Source: Candidatus Gerdarchaeota archaeon (GTDB lineage Archaea > Asgardarchaeota > Heimdallarchaeia > JABLTI01). Taken from it: a stretch of DNA of 17,804 nt. Position 1 is the first letter of the stretch. Every line of letters begins with the position of its first letter. The notes beneath the pieces were generated by a model. That model saw nothing but the letters and a program-made list of their open reading frames with translations. It did no database searches and was not told where the DNA came from. Positions 5,340-12,197 of the stretch are shown piece after piece. The position numbers and the translations under genes were made by a program. The stretch lies in assembly GCA_016840945.1 (NCBI GenBank), contig JAEORJ010000284.1:1-17804 (forward strand), in the 5' to 3' direction.

Positions 5340-6698
5340 TCACTTATGTGGTTTTCCTACAGCATAAACAATGAAACCATTTTTTCTGAATTCTGTTAAG
5401 TCAATAACATCTCTACCATCAATAACAATTAGTGTTTTCATTAATTCTTTTAACCATAGAACTTTGATGTTAAAATATTCTTTATGTTTAACAAATATAA
5501 CCACAGCATTTGCATTACTGACAACTTCCTTTAGATCCTTTGAAATAGGATAAGGAAATTCTTGTTGTCGAACATAAGGATCATGTATTGACCATTTAAT
5601 TCCTTCTCTTTCGAGTAATTGAACGAATGTTTCAGTTGGAGAATTTCTAGTGTCTTCTGAATTCTCTATAAATGAAGCTCCTAATACAGCTACCTTAGCT
5701 TCAGAGATATCAATGCCAGCTTCTTTAAGACCTTTCTTTGTTAAATCTAACATATGATTGGGCATAAGTTCGTTTCTTGAACGGGCTTTAATGATAACTT
5801 CAAACGGTACTTTAGTTGTACCATATGTATCAACACCATATTTCATTAACCAAGGATCTTTAGGTAGGCAATGTCCTCCTACACCTGCACCTGGTAGATG
5901 TAAATCGCGATAGGCGTTTGAATTCATTGGTAAGCTATTGACACATTTTCTTACATCATTGAAATTTACATTTAGTGCTTCGCATGCAAGGGCAACTTCA
6001 TTAGCAAAAGCAATTTGGACATCACGATAAGTATTTTCTACAACTTTAGCTAATTCAGCAGTAGTTGCAGAAACTGGGATTAATTCTTCTTTAACAATAT
6101 GCTTGTATAACCATAGCCCTTTCTCAGTACATGATTCAGTTATCCCACCAATTATCCGTGGATAGTTAACAATATTGTTGATTAGTCTTCCAACCATGAC
6201 GCGCTCATACGCAAAAACGAGATGAAAATCTTGTCCAACTTTCATATTGGAATTTCCTTCAAGAATAGGTTTCACAATATTTTCAGTTGTTCCAGGAGCA
6301 ACAGTTGATTCAATAATAACCACAGCTCCTTTTTTCATTAATTTTCCAACAATAGCTGAAACTTCTCGTAGTGATACATATAATGGTTCATGAGTTTCTT
6401 TATCAGTAGGTGTTTGAACATCAACTAATATAAAATCCATATCTTTCAAAAGAGAATAGTCATCAGTTACATGAAATGATTTCTTTTTCAAAACAACTTT
6501 TTGAATGAGTTCCGGTAATTTTGGTTCATTAAGAATTGGGCATTCACCTTTATTTAAAGCTTCAATTTTCCAACCAGATCTTTTGGATCTTCTTTGGATA
6601 CCTGTAACTTCAAATCCATCAATATCAGCTAATAGTGCTGCAGCAGGTATACCCACATAACCCATTCCAATAACTGCAATTTTTGTTTTATCTTTCAT
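5340..6698 (-). CDS. UDP-sugar 6-dehydrogenase, WecC/ManNAc-dehydrogenase type
   Basis: A 452-residue NAD-dependent enzyme that oxidises the C6 hydroxyl of a UDP-sugar to a carboxylate, making a uronic acid donor for surface glycans. Motifs: Rossmann GMGYVGIP (11-18), IESTVAPGTT (129-138), YERVMVG (164-170), the N-terminal side of the active site KVVENTYRDVQIAFANE (218-234), and the catalytic cysteine loop GAGVGGHCLPKDPW with Cys277. A C-terminal UDP-binding Rossmann half follows, from about residue 330. The ENTYRDVQIAFANE and ERVMVG blocks look more like UDP-ManNAc than UDP-glucose dehydrogenases, but the exact sugar cannot be read from sequence. No other glycan genes are adjacent. A TATA box about 25 bases upstream suggests a leaderless transcript from ATG 6698. 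Confidence 0.92.
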   Translation of the reverse strand: MKDKTKIAVIGMGYVGIPAAALLADIDGFEVTGIQRRSKRSGWKIEALNKGECPILNEPKLPELIQKVVLKKKSFHVTDDYSLLKDMDFILVDVQTPTDKETHEPLYVSLREVSAIVGKLMKKGAVVIIESTVAPGTTENIVKPILEGNSNMKVGQDFHLVFAYERVMVGRLINNIVNYPRIIGGITESCTEKGLWLYKHIVKEELIPVSATTAELAKVVENTYRDVQIAFANEVALACEALNVNFNDVRKCVNSLPMNSNAYRDLHLPGAGVGGHCLPKDPWLMKYGVDTYGTTKVPFEVIIKARSRNELMPNHMLDLTKKGLKEAGIDISEAKVAVLGASFIENSEDTRNSPTETFVQLLEREGIKWSIHDPYVRQQEFPYPISKDLKEVVSNANAVVIFVKHKEYFNIKVLWLKELMKTLIVIDGRDVIDLTEFRKNGFIVYAVGKPHK

Positions 6699-6717
6699 TG
6701 AAAACCGATCCTTGAAG

Positions 6718-6728
6718 ATTTATAATCC
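6718..6728 (-). promoter_or_regulatory. TATA box of the UDP-sugar dehydrogenase gene
   Basis: Minus-strand GGATTATAAAT is centred about 25 bases before ATG 6698, placing the transcript start at or next to the start codon. The other bases between 6699 and 6801 hold no gene. Confidence 0.5.
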
Positions 6729-6801
6729 AACTACTTCATTCTTAATCAAAATTAATACCCATAATAAAACGATTAATTTATTACTGTTTCCTTACTTTCA
6801 A

Positions 6802-8907
6802 CTATACTTTCAATTGTTCCAACATTATATTAATATCATTTGTCGGAAATTTGCAAAAACGATTAATACAAACATGAGCTGTTGCTTTCCCATCAATAGA
6901 AGTTTTATATTTTACAAACTCTGTAATTTGTTCAATTTCAGGATTAGATTCTTCCAGAGGTACAAGTAAAACAACTTTGTTTGGAATAAAATTCTCTCTT
7001 ATTGCTGTAAGCATTTTTTTTGTGTCAGAGGCATTAATATTTCCAACAATAACAATTTCGAAGCTAGGACCATAGGCGTATTCTAATGAAGAAAGAACCA
7101 TTGAATGTGCAATTAATGCTTGCTCAATTTGTAGTGAGAAATTCTTATTGATTTGCTGGGCTTTTTCTTCCAATTCCGGGTCACCTAATATTCTGGATAA
7201 TTTCAACATGGTTAACATAGCAACAGAATTACCTGAAGGAATAGCTCCATCATAAATTTCCTTTTTTCTTACAAGAAGTTCTTCACCATCAGAAGGCGCA
7301 ATATAAAAGGCACCATTTTCCTTATCCCAAAAATATTCAAATAAAATATCTTTTAATTGAACAGCTTTTCTTAAATACTCTACATTAAAAGTCGTTTCAT
7401 ATATCTCGAGTAATGCCCAAATTGTAAAAACATAATCATCTAGCAATCCTTGAACAGCAACATCCCCATCACGAAAACGATGCCATAAACGATTGCCTTT
7501 ATTTAGCATCTTGTTTAAAATGAAATCCATAGCTTTTATTGCTGTATTGATATAATTATTATTGCCAAGTGTTCTTCCTGCAATAGTAAGAGCTGTAATC
7601 ATTAATCCATTCCAATCAGTCAATATTTTGTCATCTTTATGTGGATGAATTCTTTTATTCCTTTGAGTAAAGAGCTTTAGACGTATACTTTCAATCATAT
7701 CTGTTGTTTCTTTTTCACTTAGATTTAATTCTTTAGCAATTTCTTTAGGAAGTTTTGTTAGAAAAGGAATATTTGTTCCAACTTTCTTATTGGTGGCTTG
7801 ATCTCGAAAATTCCCGTCTTCTTGGAAATTATAATATTTCAAGAAAAATTGTGCTTCTTCTTGATCTAAAAGCTCTTGAATTTCTTTAGTTGTCCAAGTA
7901 TAGAATTTACCTTCCTCTCCTTCACTATCAGCATCTTCAGCTGAGAAGAAAGCTCCCTCTTTTGCAATCATTTCTCTTAAAACATAATTTATGGTTTCAT
8001 CTGCAATTTTACGATAAAAAATATCTTTTGTTGCTTGATAGGTTTCAATATAGGCTATTATTAAAAGAGCTTGATCGTAAAGCATTTTCTCAAAGTGAGG
8101 TAATAACCATTGAGCATCAGTTGAATATCGATGAAAACCGAATCCAATGTGATCATAAATACCTCCTTTCCTCATAGCTTGCAGTGTTTGTTCAACCATC
8201 TTCAAAGCTTGTTTATTACCCGTGCGTTTCCAATATCTCAACAAAAATAACATTTTATGTGGAGTAGGAAATTTCGGCGCGCCACGAAAACCACCATTCT
8301 CTTCATCAAAGAGGAGCGTTGCTTCTTTAAAAGCTTCAGAAAGCATTTCTTGAGATATGCCTTCACCAGAAAGATCGTCTTGAGCTTGTAACTGCGAAAT
8401 AACTTCATTAGCAGCAGTAATTAACTCATCACGATTATTTTTCCAATACCCCTGTATTCTAGGTATAAGATCAATCATACCTATACGACCAAATCTGCTT
8501 TCCTTAGGGAAATAGGTTCCTGCAGTAATTGGCCTTTTATCTGGATCTAAAATGATTGTTAAGGGCCATCCGCCACTACCGGTAATCATTTGACAAACGG
8601 ACATGTATAAATTATCAATCTCAGGACGCTCTTCGCGATCAACTTTAATACAAACAAAAGTATCATTCATTAGTTTAGCAATTTCAGGGTCCTCAAAGGA
8701 TTCATGAGCCATAACATGGCACCAATGACATGTAGAATACCCAATTGACAAGAAAATTGGTTTATCTTCTTCTTTAGCTTTTTTGAAAGCTTCATCACCC
8801 CATGGATACCAATCTACAGGATTGGTAACATGTTGTAAGAGATAAGGACTCTTCTCATTTTTTAGATGATTAAATTTTACATCAGTTTTCTCAGAATCTT
8901 TTGTCAT
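6802..8907 (-). CDS. YyaL/SSP411-type protein (thioredoxin-like fold plus alpha-toroid)
   Basis: A 701-residue member of the DUF255/YyaL (SSP411, spermatogenesis-associated protein 20) family. The N-terminal thioredoxin-like domain (about 12-175) carries the hallmark opening [20 protein letters not shown], the CHWCHVM redox motif (Cys60, Cys63) after [18 protein letters not shown] and GSGGWPLT. The remaining part, from about residue 185, looks like a six-hairpin (alpha/alpha) barrel related to sugar epimerases and glycosidases, with [26 protein letters not shown] and [10 protein letters not shown] blocks. Length is normal for the family. The molecular function is not established; a redox or sugar-related role is proposed for relatives. 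It follows the BCP peroxiredoxin gene by 48 bases, on the same strand, which suits a shared redox context. No export signal is seen. Confidence 0.92.
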   Translation of the reverse strand: MTKDSEKTDVKFNHLKNEKSPYLLQHVTNPVDWYPWGDEAFKKAKEEDKPIFLSIGYSTCHWCHVMAHESFEDPEIAKLMNDTFVCIKVDREERPEIDNLYMSVCQMITGSGGWPLTIILDPDKRPITAGTYFPKESRFGRIGMIDLIPRIQGYWKNNRDELITAANEVISQLQAQDDLSGEGISQEMLSEAFKEATLLFDEENGGFRGAPKFPTPHKMLFLLRYWKRTGNKQALKMVEQTLQAMRKGGIYDHIGFGFHRYSTDAQWLLPHFEKMLYDQALLIIAYIETYQATKDIFYRKIADETINYVLREMIAKEGAFFSAEDADSEGEEGKFYTWTTKEIQELLDQEEAQFFLKYYNFQEDGNFRDQATNKKVGTNIPFLTKLPKEIAKELNLSEKETTDMIESIRLKLFTQRNKRIHPHKDDKILTDWNGLMITALTIAGRTLGNNNYINTAIKAMDFILNKMLNKGNRLWHRFRDGDVAVQGLLDDYVFTIWALLEIYETTFNVEYLRKAVQLKDILFEYFWDKENGAFYIAPSDGEELLVRKKEIYDGAIPSGNSVAMLTMLKLSRILGDPELEEKAQQINKNFSLQIEQALIAHSMVLSSLEYAYGPSFEIVIVGNINASDTKKMLTAIRENFIPNKVVLLVPLEESNPEIEQITEFVKYKTSIDGKATAHVCINRFCKFPTNDINIMLEQLKV

Positions 8908-8945
8908 AAAAATACTATCCTAAAATTATAAATAAAAAATAAAAG

Positions 8946-8968
8946 ATTACAAAAATTATTTTTGTAAT
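8946..8968 (-). terminator. Perfect 11-bp inverted repeat across the BCP stop codon
   Basis: ATTACAAAAAT (8946-8956) and ATTTTTGTAAT (8958-8968) are exact inverted repeats around one base, T8957. The repeat includes the last codons and the TAA stop of the peroxiredoxin gene. Read on the minus strand it is followed by a T-rich stretch (CTTTTATTTTTTA), so it resembles a terminator between the peroxiredoxin and YyaL genes. A TATA-like TTTATAATT at 8924-8933 could restart transcription for the YyaL gene. Confidence 0.5.
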
Positions 8969-9429
8969 TCTTTAAGTTTCTCTAAGACTGATTCAACATG
9001 CCCATTGACTTTTACCTTAGACCATATTTCAGCTATTTTACCTTCAGGATTAATTAATACGGTGCTTCTTACAACACCCATGTAGCTTTTGCCATACATT
9101 TGTTTTTCTTGCCAAACACCATATTTCTCCAAGACTTTCTGACTTTCATCGCTCAACAATTGAACTTTAAGATCGTTTTTTTCAACAAATTTTTGATGAC
9201 TTATGATAGAATCAGGGCTTACACCTAGAACGGTAGCATTCATTTTCTTGAAGTCATTTAAGCTTTTAGTAAAATCAATAGCTTCTAATGTGCACCCACT
9301 AGTATTATCCTTTGGGTAGAAATATAATACAATCCATTGATCTTTCATATCCTTTAAACATACATCTTGACCATTTGTTTCTTTCAAACAAAAATCTGGT
9401 GCTTTATCACCAATTTTTATACTAACCAT
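8956..9429 (-). CDS. bcp: Peroxiredoxin, BCP/PrxQ family, apparently 1-Cys type
   Basis: A 157-residue thiol peroxidase that reduces hydrogen peroxide and organic peroxides. The family opening KIGDKAPDFCLKETNGQ is followed by YFYPKDNTSGCTLEA, with the PxxxTxxC active site (Pro39, Thr43, peroxidatic Cys46). SYMGVVRSTVLINPEGKI (about 114-131) includes the conserved catalytic arginine. Many BCP proteins have a resolving cysteine five residues after the active one; here that place is Ile51, so recycling must use another cysteine (Cys14 or Cys24) or an external thiol. The start at ATG 9429 is fixed by a strong AAAGGAGGT Shine-Dalgarno, the best in this window. The YyaL thioredoxin-fold gene follows 48 bases downstream. 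Confidence 0.94.
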   Translation of the reverse strand: MVSIKIGDKAPDFCLKETNGQDVCLKDMKDQWIVLYFYPKDNTSGCTLEAIDFTKSLNDFKKMNATVLGVSPDSIISHQKFVEKNDLKVQLLSDESQKVLEKYGVWQEKQMYGKSYMGVVRSTVLINPEGKIAEIWSKVKVNGHVESVLEKLKELQK

Positions 9430-9470
9430 TGAGTAAATACCTCCTTTTATCGAATAAATTAGTAAATTAA

Positions 9471-9479
9471 CATTATAGC
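9471..9479 (-). promoter_or_regulatory. TATA box of the bcp gene
   Basis: Minus-strand GCTATAATG predicts a transcript start near 9449, giving a leader of about 20 bases that includes the strong Shine-Dalgarno. The rest of 9480-9610 is T-rich on the minus strand, as expected after the GTPase gene, and holds no gene. Confidence 0.45.
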
Positions 9480-9610
9480 TTGATTAGTATTAAATTAATG
9501 CTTCAAAAAATGAAATAAAAACAGCTAAAAAGTTAAGATATTATTTCTTTTAATCCATCTAAATCTAAGAGAAAAGAAATATGATAGAATTTAAAGAAAT
9601 AGTCAATCAA

Positions 9611-10189
9611 TTATTTGCCATATAATTGTTTGAGAAGGATTTCACGAGCTATTGATTGGAAGGCTCTTTTAACACCTATTCCTTTTGTAGCTATAGTTTC
9701 ATAAACGGGAAAACCATCTAATCCAAGGCCACTTAACATTTCAGGTCTTGTTAATGCATTAGGCACATCACGTTTATTCAAAGTAATGACAACAGGTACT
9801 TCCTTACCAAAACTATCACCAAGGAATTCCTTCAATTCATCAACAGATTCTTTATTATATTCTTGCATTTCAGGAGTAGAGTCAAGCATTAGGATTATTC
9901 CATCTACACCTCTTAATATTACCTTTCTTTGGCTCTTGTGACGTGTTTGTCCAGCAACTGTATAGGCATCTAAAATAACCCTACCAGAAGCAGAGAAAGG
10001 AGTAAAATCAAAATAAAGAGTTCTACCAGTAGGATCAGCAATGGATGTGAATCCTCCTTTTGTTAATCCTTCAACTTGATCATAGAGCCAGCGTAAGCCA
10101 GTAGTTTTACCACTAAGAGAGGGGCCGTAAAAGACGATTTTTAAGTGAATACGACCTTGACTATCCTTTCGCAATGTTTTGAACCTCAT
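9611..10189 (-). CDS. MglA-like small GTPase
   Basis: A 192-residue soluble Ras-superfamily GTPase of the MglA type. Seen: P-loop GPSLSGKTT (22-30), GRTLYFDFTP (55-64) typical of MglA switch I, and the non-standard G3 TVAGQ (77-81), where Ras proteins have DxxGQ. Then come SRK-type QRKVILRGVDGIILMLDS (87-104) and G4 NKRD (138-141). In bacteria MglA sets cell polarity and is switched by MglB/Roadblock proteins; Asgard archaea encode many small GTPases and Roadblock proteins. No MglB or Roadblock gene is in this window. There is no lipid-attachment cysteine at the C-terminus (KQLYGK). It lies 139 bases downstream of the zinc-finger/GRAM-like gene on the same strand, with its own possible TATA box. 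Confidence 0.92.
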   Translation of the reverse strand: MRFKTLRKDSQGRIHLKIVFYGPSLSGKTTGLRWLYDQVEGLTKGGFTSIADPTGRTLYFDFTPFSASGRVILDAYTVAGQTRHKSQRKVILRGVDGIILMLDSTPEMQEYNKESVDELKEFLGDSFGKEVPVVITLNKRDVPNALTRPEMLSGLGLDGFPVYETIATKGIGVKRAFQSIAREILLKQLYGK

Positions 10190-10218
10190 TGAATGTTATT
10201 TAATTGGAAAATCTATCA

Positions 10219-10228
10219 GATTATATGT
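10219..10228 (-). promoter_or_regulatory. TATA-like element of the MglA-like gene
   Basis: Minus-strand AACATATAAT lies about 30 bases before ATG 10189 and predicts a leader of only a few bases. No Shine-Dalgarno is visible. Confidence 0.4.
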
Positions 10229-10256
10229 TTTTCTATATCTATCTACGATTAATTGA

Positions 10257-10274
10257 TTTTAATTTAAATTAAAA
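10257..10274. repeat. 18-bp perfect AT palindrome between two minus-strand genes
   Basis: TTTTAATTTAAATTAAAA is identical to its own reverse complement. It lies between the stop of the zinc-finger/GRAM-like gene (10329) and the MglA-like gene. On the minus strand an eight-codon open frame (MSQPKVLI, preceded by GAGAGTG) ends inside it. It may be an operator, a weak terminator, or low-complexity sequence. Confidence 0.4.
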
Positions 10275-10328
10275 CCTTTGGTTGCGACATTTTTCACTCT
10301 CTTTTAAGTAGATAATGATTTTAATAAC

Positions 10329-11837
10329 CTACCTTCGATTTTGATTATCTCGGCGCATTTGAGAGTAAAAATTGACCAAATTATCAAGATTGGACATTTT
10401 CATACTCTCCTTTATAGCTGTTTTTAGTTCTTCTTCAAGATAGAGTACTCGTTGTTTTGCTTTATATCTGCGAGAGAAATATTCTTCAGGAGTTATGCTA
10501 CCATCATTAAATGCATCAATTAATACTCTTAAAGTATCTTTGGCAGCTTTTAACCTAATTTTGATCTGTTTAATGTCTTCAGATTCTTCACTCTGTGGTA
10601 TAGAAAATGGTTGAATTGTAGGACCAATAGGTTGGAAAGGAATTTGTTTCAAATCTTTAATGCGATGATCAATTTTTTCTTGTAAGGTAGAATAATTCAA
10701 AGAATTACGAAAATCATCAATCAAATAAGGATCAGTAGTGATATAGTTATCATATTCATTGAAAAGTACTTTAAAGATGAAATTTAAATAATTTATATCT
10801 TCAGTTTTGCATTTGATTTTGATTTTATTATTAGCAGGAAAGTTGATTATTAATTGGTCACCAAATAAGCTGTTTCGTTTGTTTTCAACATCCCTAATTT
10901 GAGCAATAGGTATGGCTTTAACTTTACCTCTAATTTTAACGCCCATATTTATACTTGGTAAAAAGTAGATTTTCCTATTTGTAACAAATAGGATTCCTTT
11001 CTTCTTTCTACGATAACTTGGGAGTGAGAGTTTTATATTAGGAAAGACAGCAATTTTTAATTCATGAGCTTCAGGCTCAAATTTATCTGAAGCCTCATCA
11101 AAAAGGAGGGAATACTTCTTTAATTCCTCTAATTTCTTATCAATGTCATCTAATTCTAGATTTAATTCTTCAAGATAATCTTTAATAAGATTTGAATAAC
11201 TTGAGGCGTGTGTTTCAATGGTTTTACGTGTTTGAGTTATTTGTGGAAGCTGATTTACAGAGATATTAGGATTGATATTAAGCTTTTGAGAATCATCTTT
11301 AATTTGTTGAGTAACTTTATCTAAAACATCAGAAGCTCTCTGAACGATACTGAAAAAAGTATTTTGAATATGAAGAAGTGAGTTCTCAATTTTAGGATAT
11401 AAACCATATCTATCTCGACGCATTTGTTTAGCAATTATAACTGAATCTGTATATCTTTCAGCTACTGCTTTAATAGCTTCTAATCCAATAGCAAGCTGAG
11501 AAACAGCATCGCCAAATTCATCGGATAATCCTCTGATTTTCTTTCTAACATCTTTTAGGCTGGATGAATTACACATAGGGCATTTTCTGATCTTTTTAAT
11601 CGCAGGAAAATCATTCACTTTACCACATTTCTCACATTTAGTGCCTATGCTAATATGAGCACAATTATTGCAGTAAGTGCATTCAGTTTTTTCTGAAATC
11701 AAACAATCCTCACAAAAAGTGCCAAAACATTCCTCACAATAGTAGATAAACCCTTGGCGTTGATTGCACTTCAGACATTTTCTATCAGGATCGTATTCCA
11801 ATTTTATCTCACTCTCGAATTCAAATTGATATTTCAT
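10329..11837 (-). CDS. Zinc-finger, coiled-coil and GRAM/PH-like domain protein
   Basis: A 502-residue protein from ATG 11837; a TTG at 11855 would add six residues. Residues 21-89 hold 13 cysteines. The first eight are spaced C-x2-C-x9-C-x2-C-x4-C-x2-C-x7-C-x2-C, including CEECFGTFCEDC, as in cross-brace B-box or FYVE-like fingers. Two CxxC pairs follow (68/71, 86/89). Residues about 100-250 are predicted helical and coiled coil. Residues about 258-360 resemble a GRAM/PH domain: KKKGILFVTNRKIYFLP, then IPIAQIRDVE, then a strand-turn-strand and a closing helix NYLNFIFKVLF. A Pro/Ser linker leads to a SHOCT-like helix pair (LIDAFNDGSITPEEYFSRR, about 439-457). No membrane segment is seen. By analogy it could bind membrane lipids and recruit a partner, perhaps a neighbouring GTPase. 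The domain calls come from pattern reading; its function is unknown. Confidence 0.8.
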   Translation of the reverse strand: MKYQFEFESEIKLEYDPDRKCLKCNQRQGFIYYCEECFGTFCEDCLISEKTECTYCNNCAHISIGTKCEKCGKVNDFPAIKKIRKCPMCNSSSLKDVRKKIRGLSDEFGDAVSQLAIGLEAIKAVAERYTDSVIIAKQMRRDRYGLYPKIENSLLHIQNTFFSIVQRASDVLDKVTQQIKDDSQKLNINPNISVNQLPQITQTRKTIETHASSYSNLIKDYLEELNLELDDIDKKLEELKKYSLLFDEASDKFEPEAHELKIAVFPNIKLSLPSYRRKKKGILFVTNRKIYFLPSINMGVKIRGKVKAIPIAQIRDVENKRNSLFGDQLIINFPANNKIKIKCKTEDINYLNFIFKVLFNEYDNYITTDPYLIDDFRNSLNYSTLQEKIDHRIKDLKQIPFQPIGPTIQPFSIPQSEESEDIKQIKIRLKAAKDTLRVLIDAFNDGSITPEEYFSRRYKAKQRVLYLEEELKTAIKESMKMSNLDNLVNFYSQMRRDNQNRR

Positions 11838-12197
11838 CTTTAGATAGCAAATCAAAGGTAAACATAAGATTACCCAGTTATTATCATATTTATATCAATA
11901 AATTGCTATGTACATTGTATAATTTAGCATTAAAAGAAAATAAGGCATTGTAATATTGGGATGTTTTCTAAATTATGTCTTTTTTTAACAAAAAAATAGC
12001 ATAAAGTAGTTTTCAAATGAAATTAATTATCTCAATGAGTAGTTTTTTATAAAAAAAGAGAGAAATGAGCATATATAAGCGAAAAAATAAAGAATACAAA
12101 TCGCCTATAAAATAATACTGGAATATTGTCTTGGGATAAAAATTAATCATTAATCATTCTAGTATAATCTAATCTGAATTAAGGTGGAAATAAACAA
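11838..12197. promoter_or_regulatory. 360-base divergent intergenic region with several TATA-like boxes
   Basis: No gene is seen here. For the minus-strand zinc-finger gene, GATATAAATATG (about 11885-11896) is a fair TATA box, 50-60 bases before ATG 11837. For the plus-strand GTPase there are three candidates: CATATATAAG (12070-12079), CCTATAAAATA (12104-12114) and TATAAT (12163-12168). The second gives a leader of about 60 bases that includes the Shine-Dalgarno AAGGTGG (12181-12187). Bases 11980-11996 are T7-AAC-A7, and ATTAATC is repeated in tandem at 12142-12155. The number of possible promoters suggests more than one start site. Confidence 0.45.

Noticed and set aside
5289..9534. A shared 13-mer, CAGCTAAAAAGTT, at 5289-5301 and 9522-9534, both between minus-strand genes
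   Set aside because: It is A/T-rich, only two copies were seen, and only the first forms a hairpin. It probably reflects common T-rich termination sequence on the minus strand.
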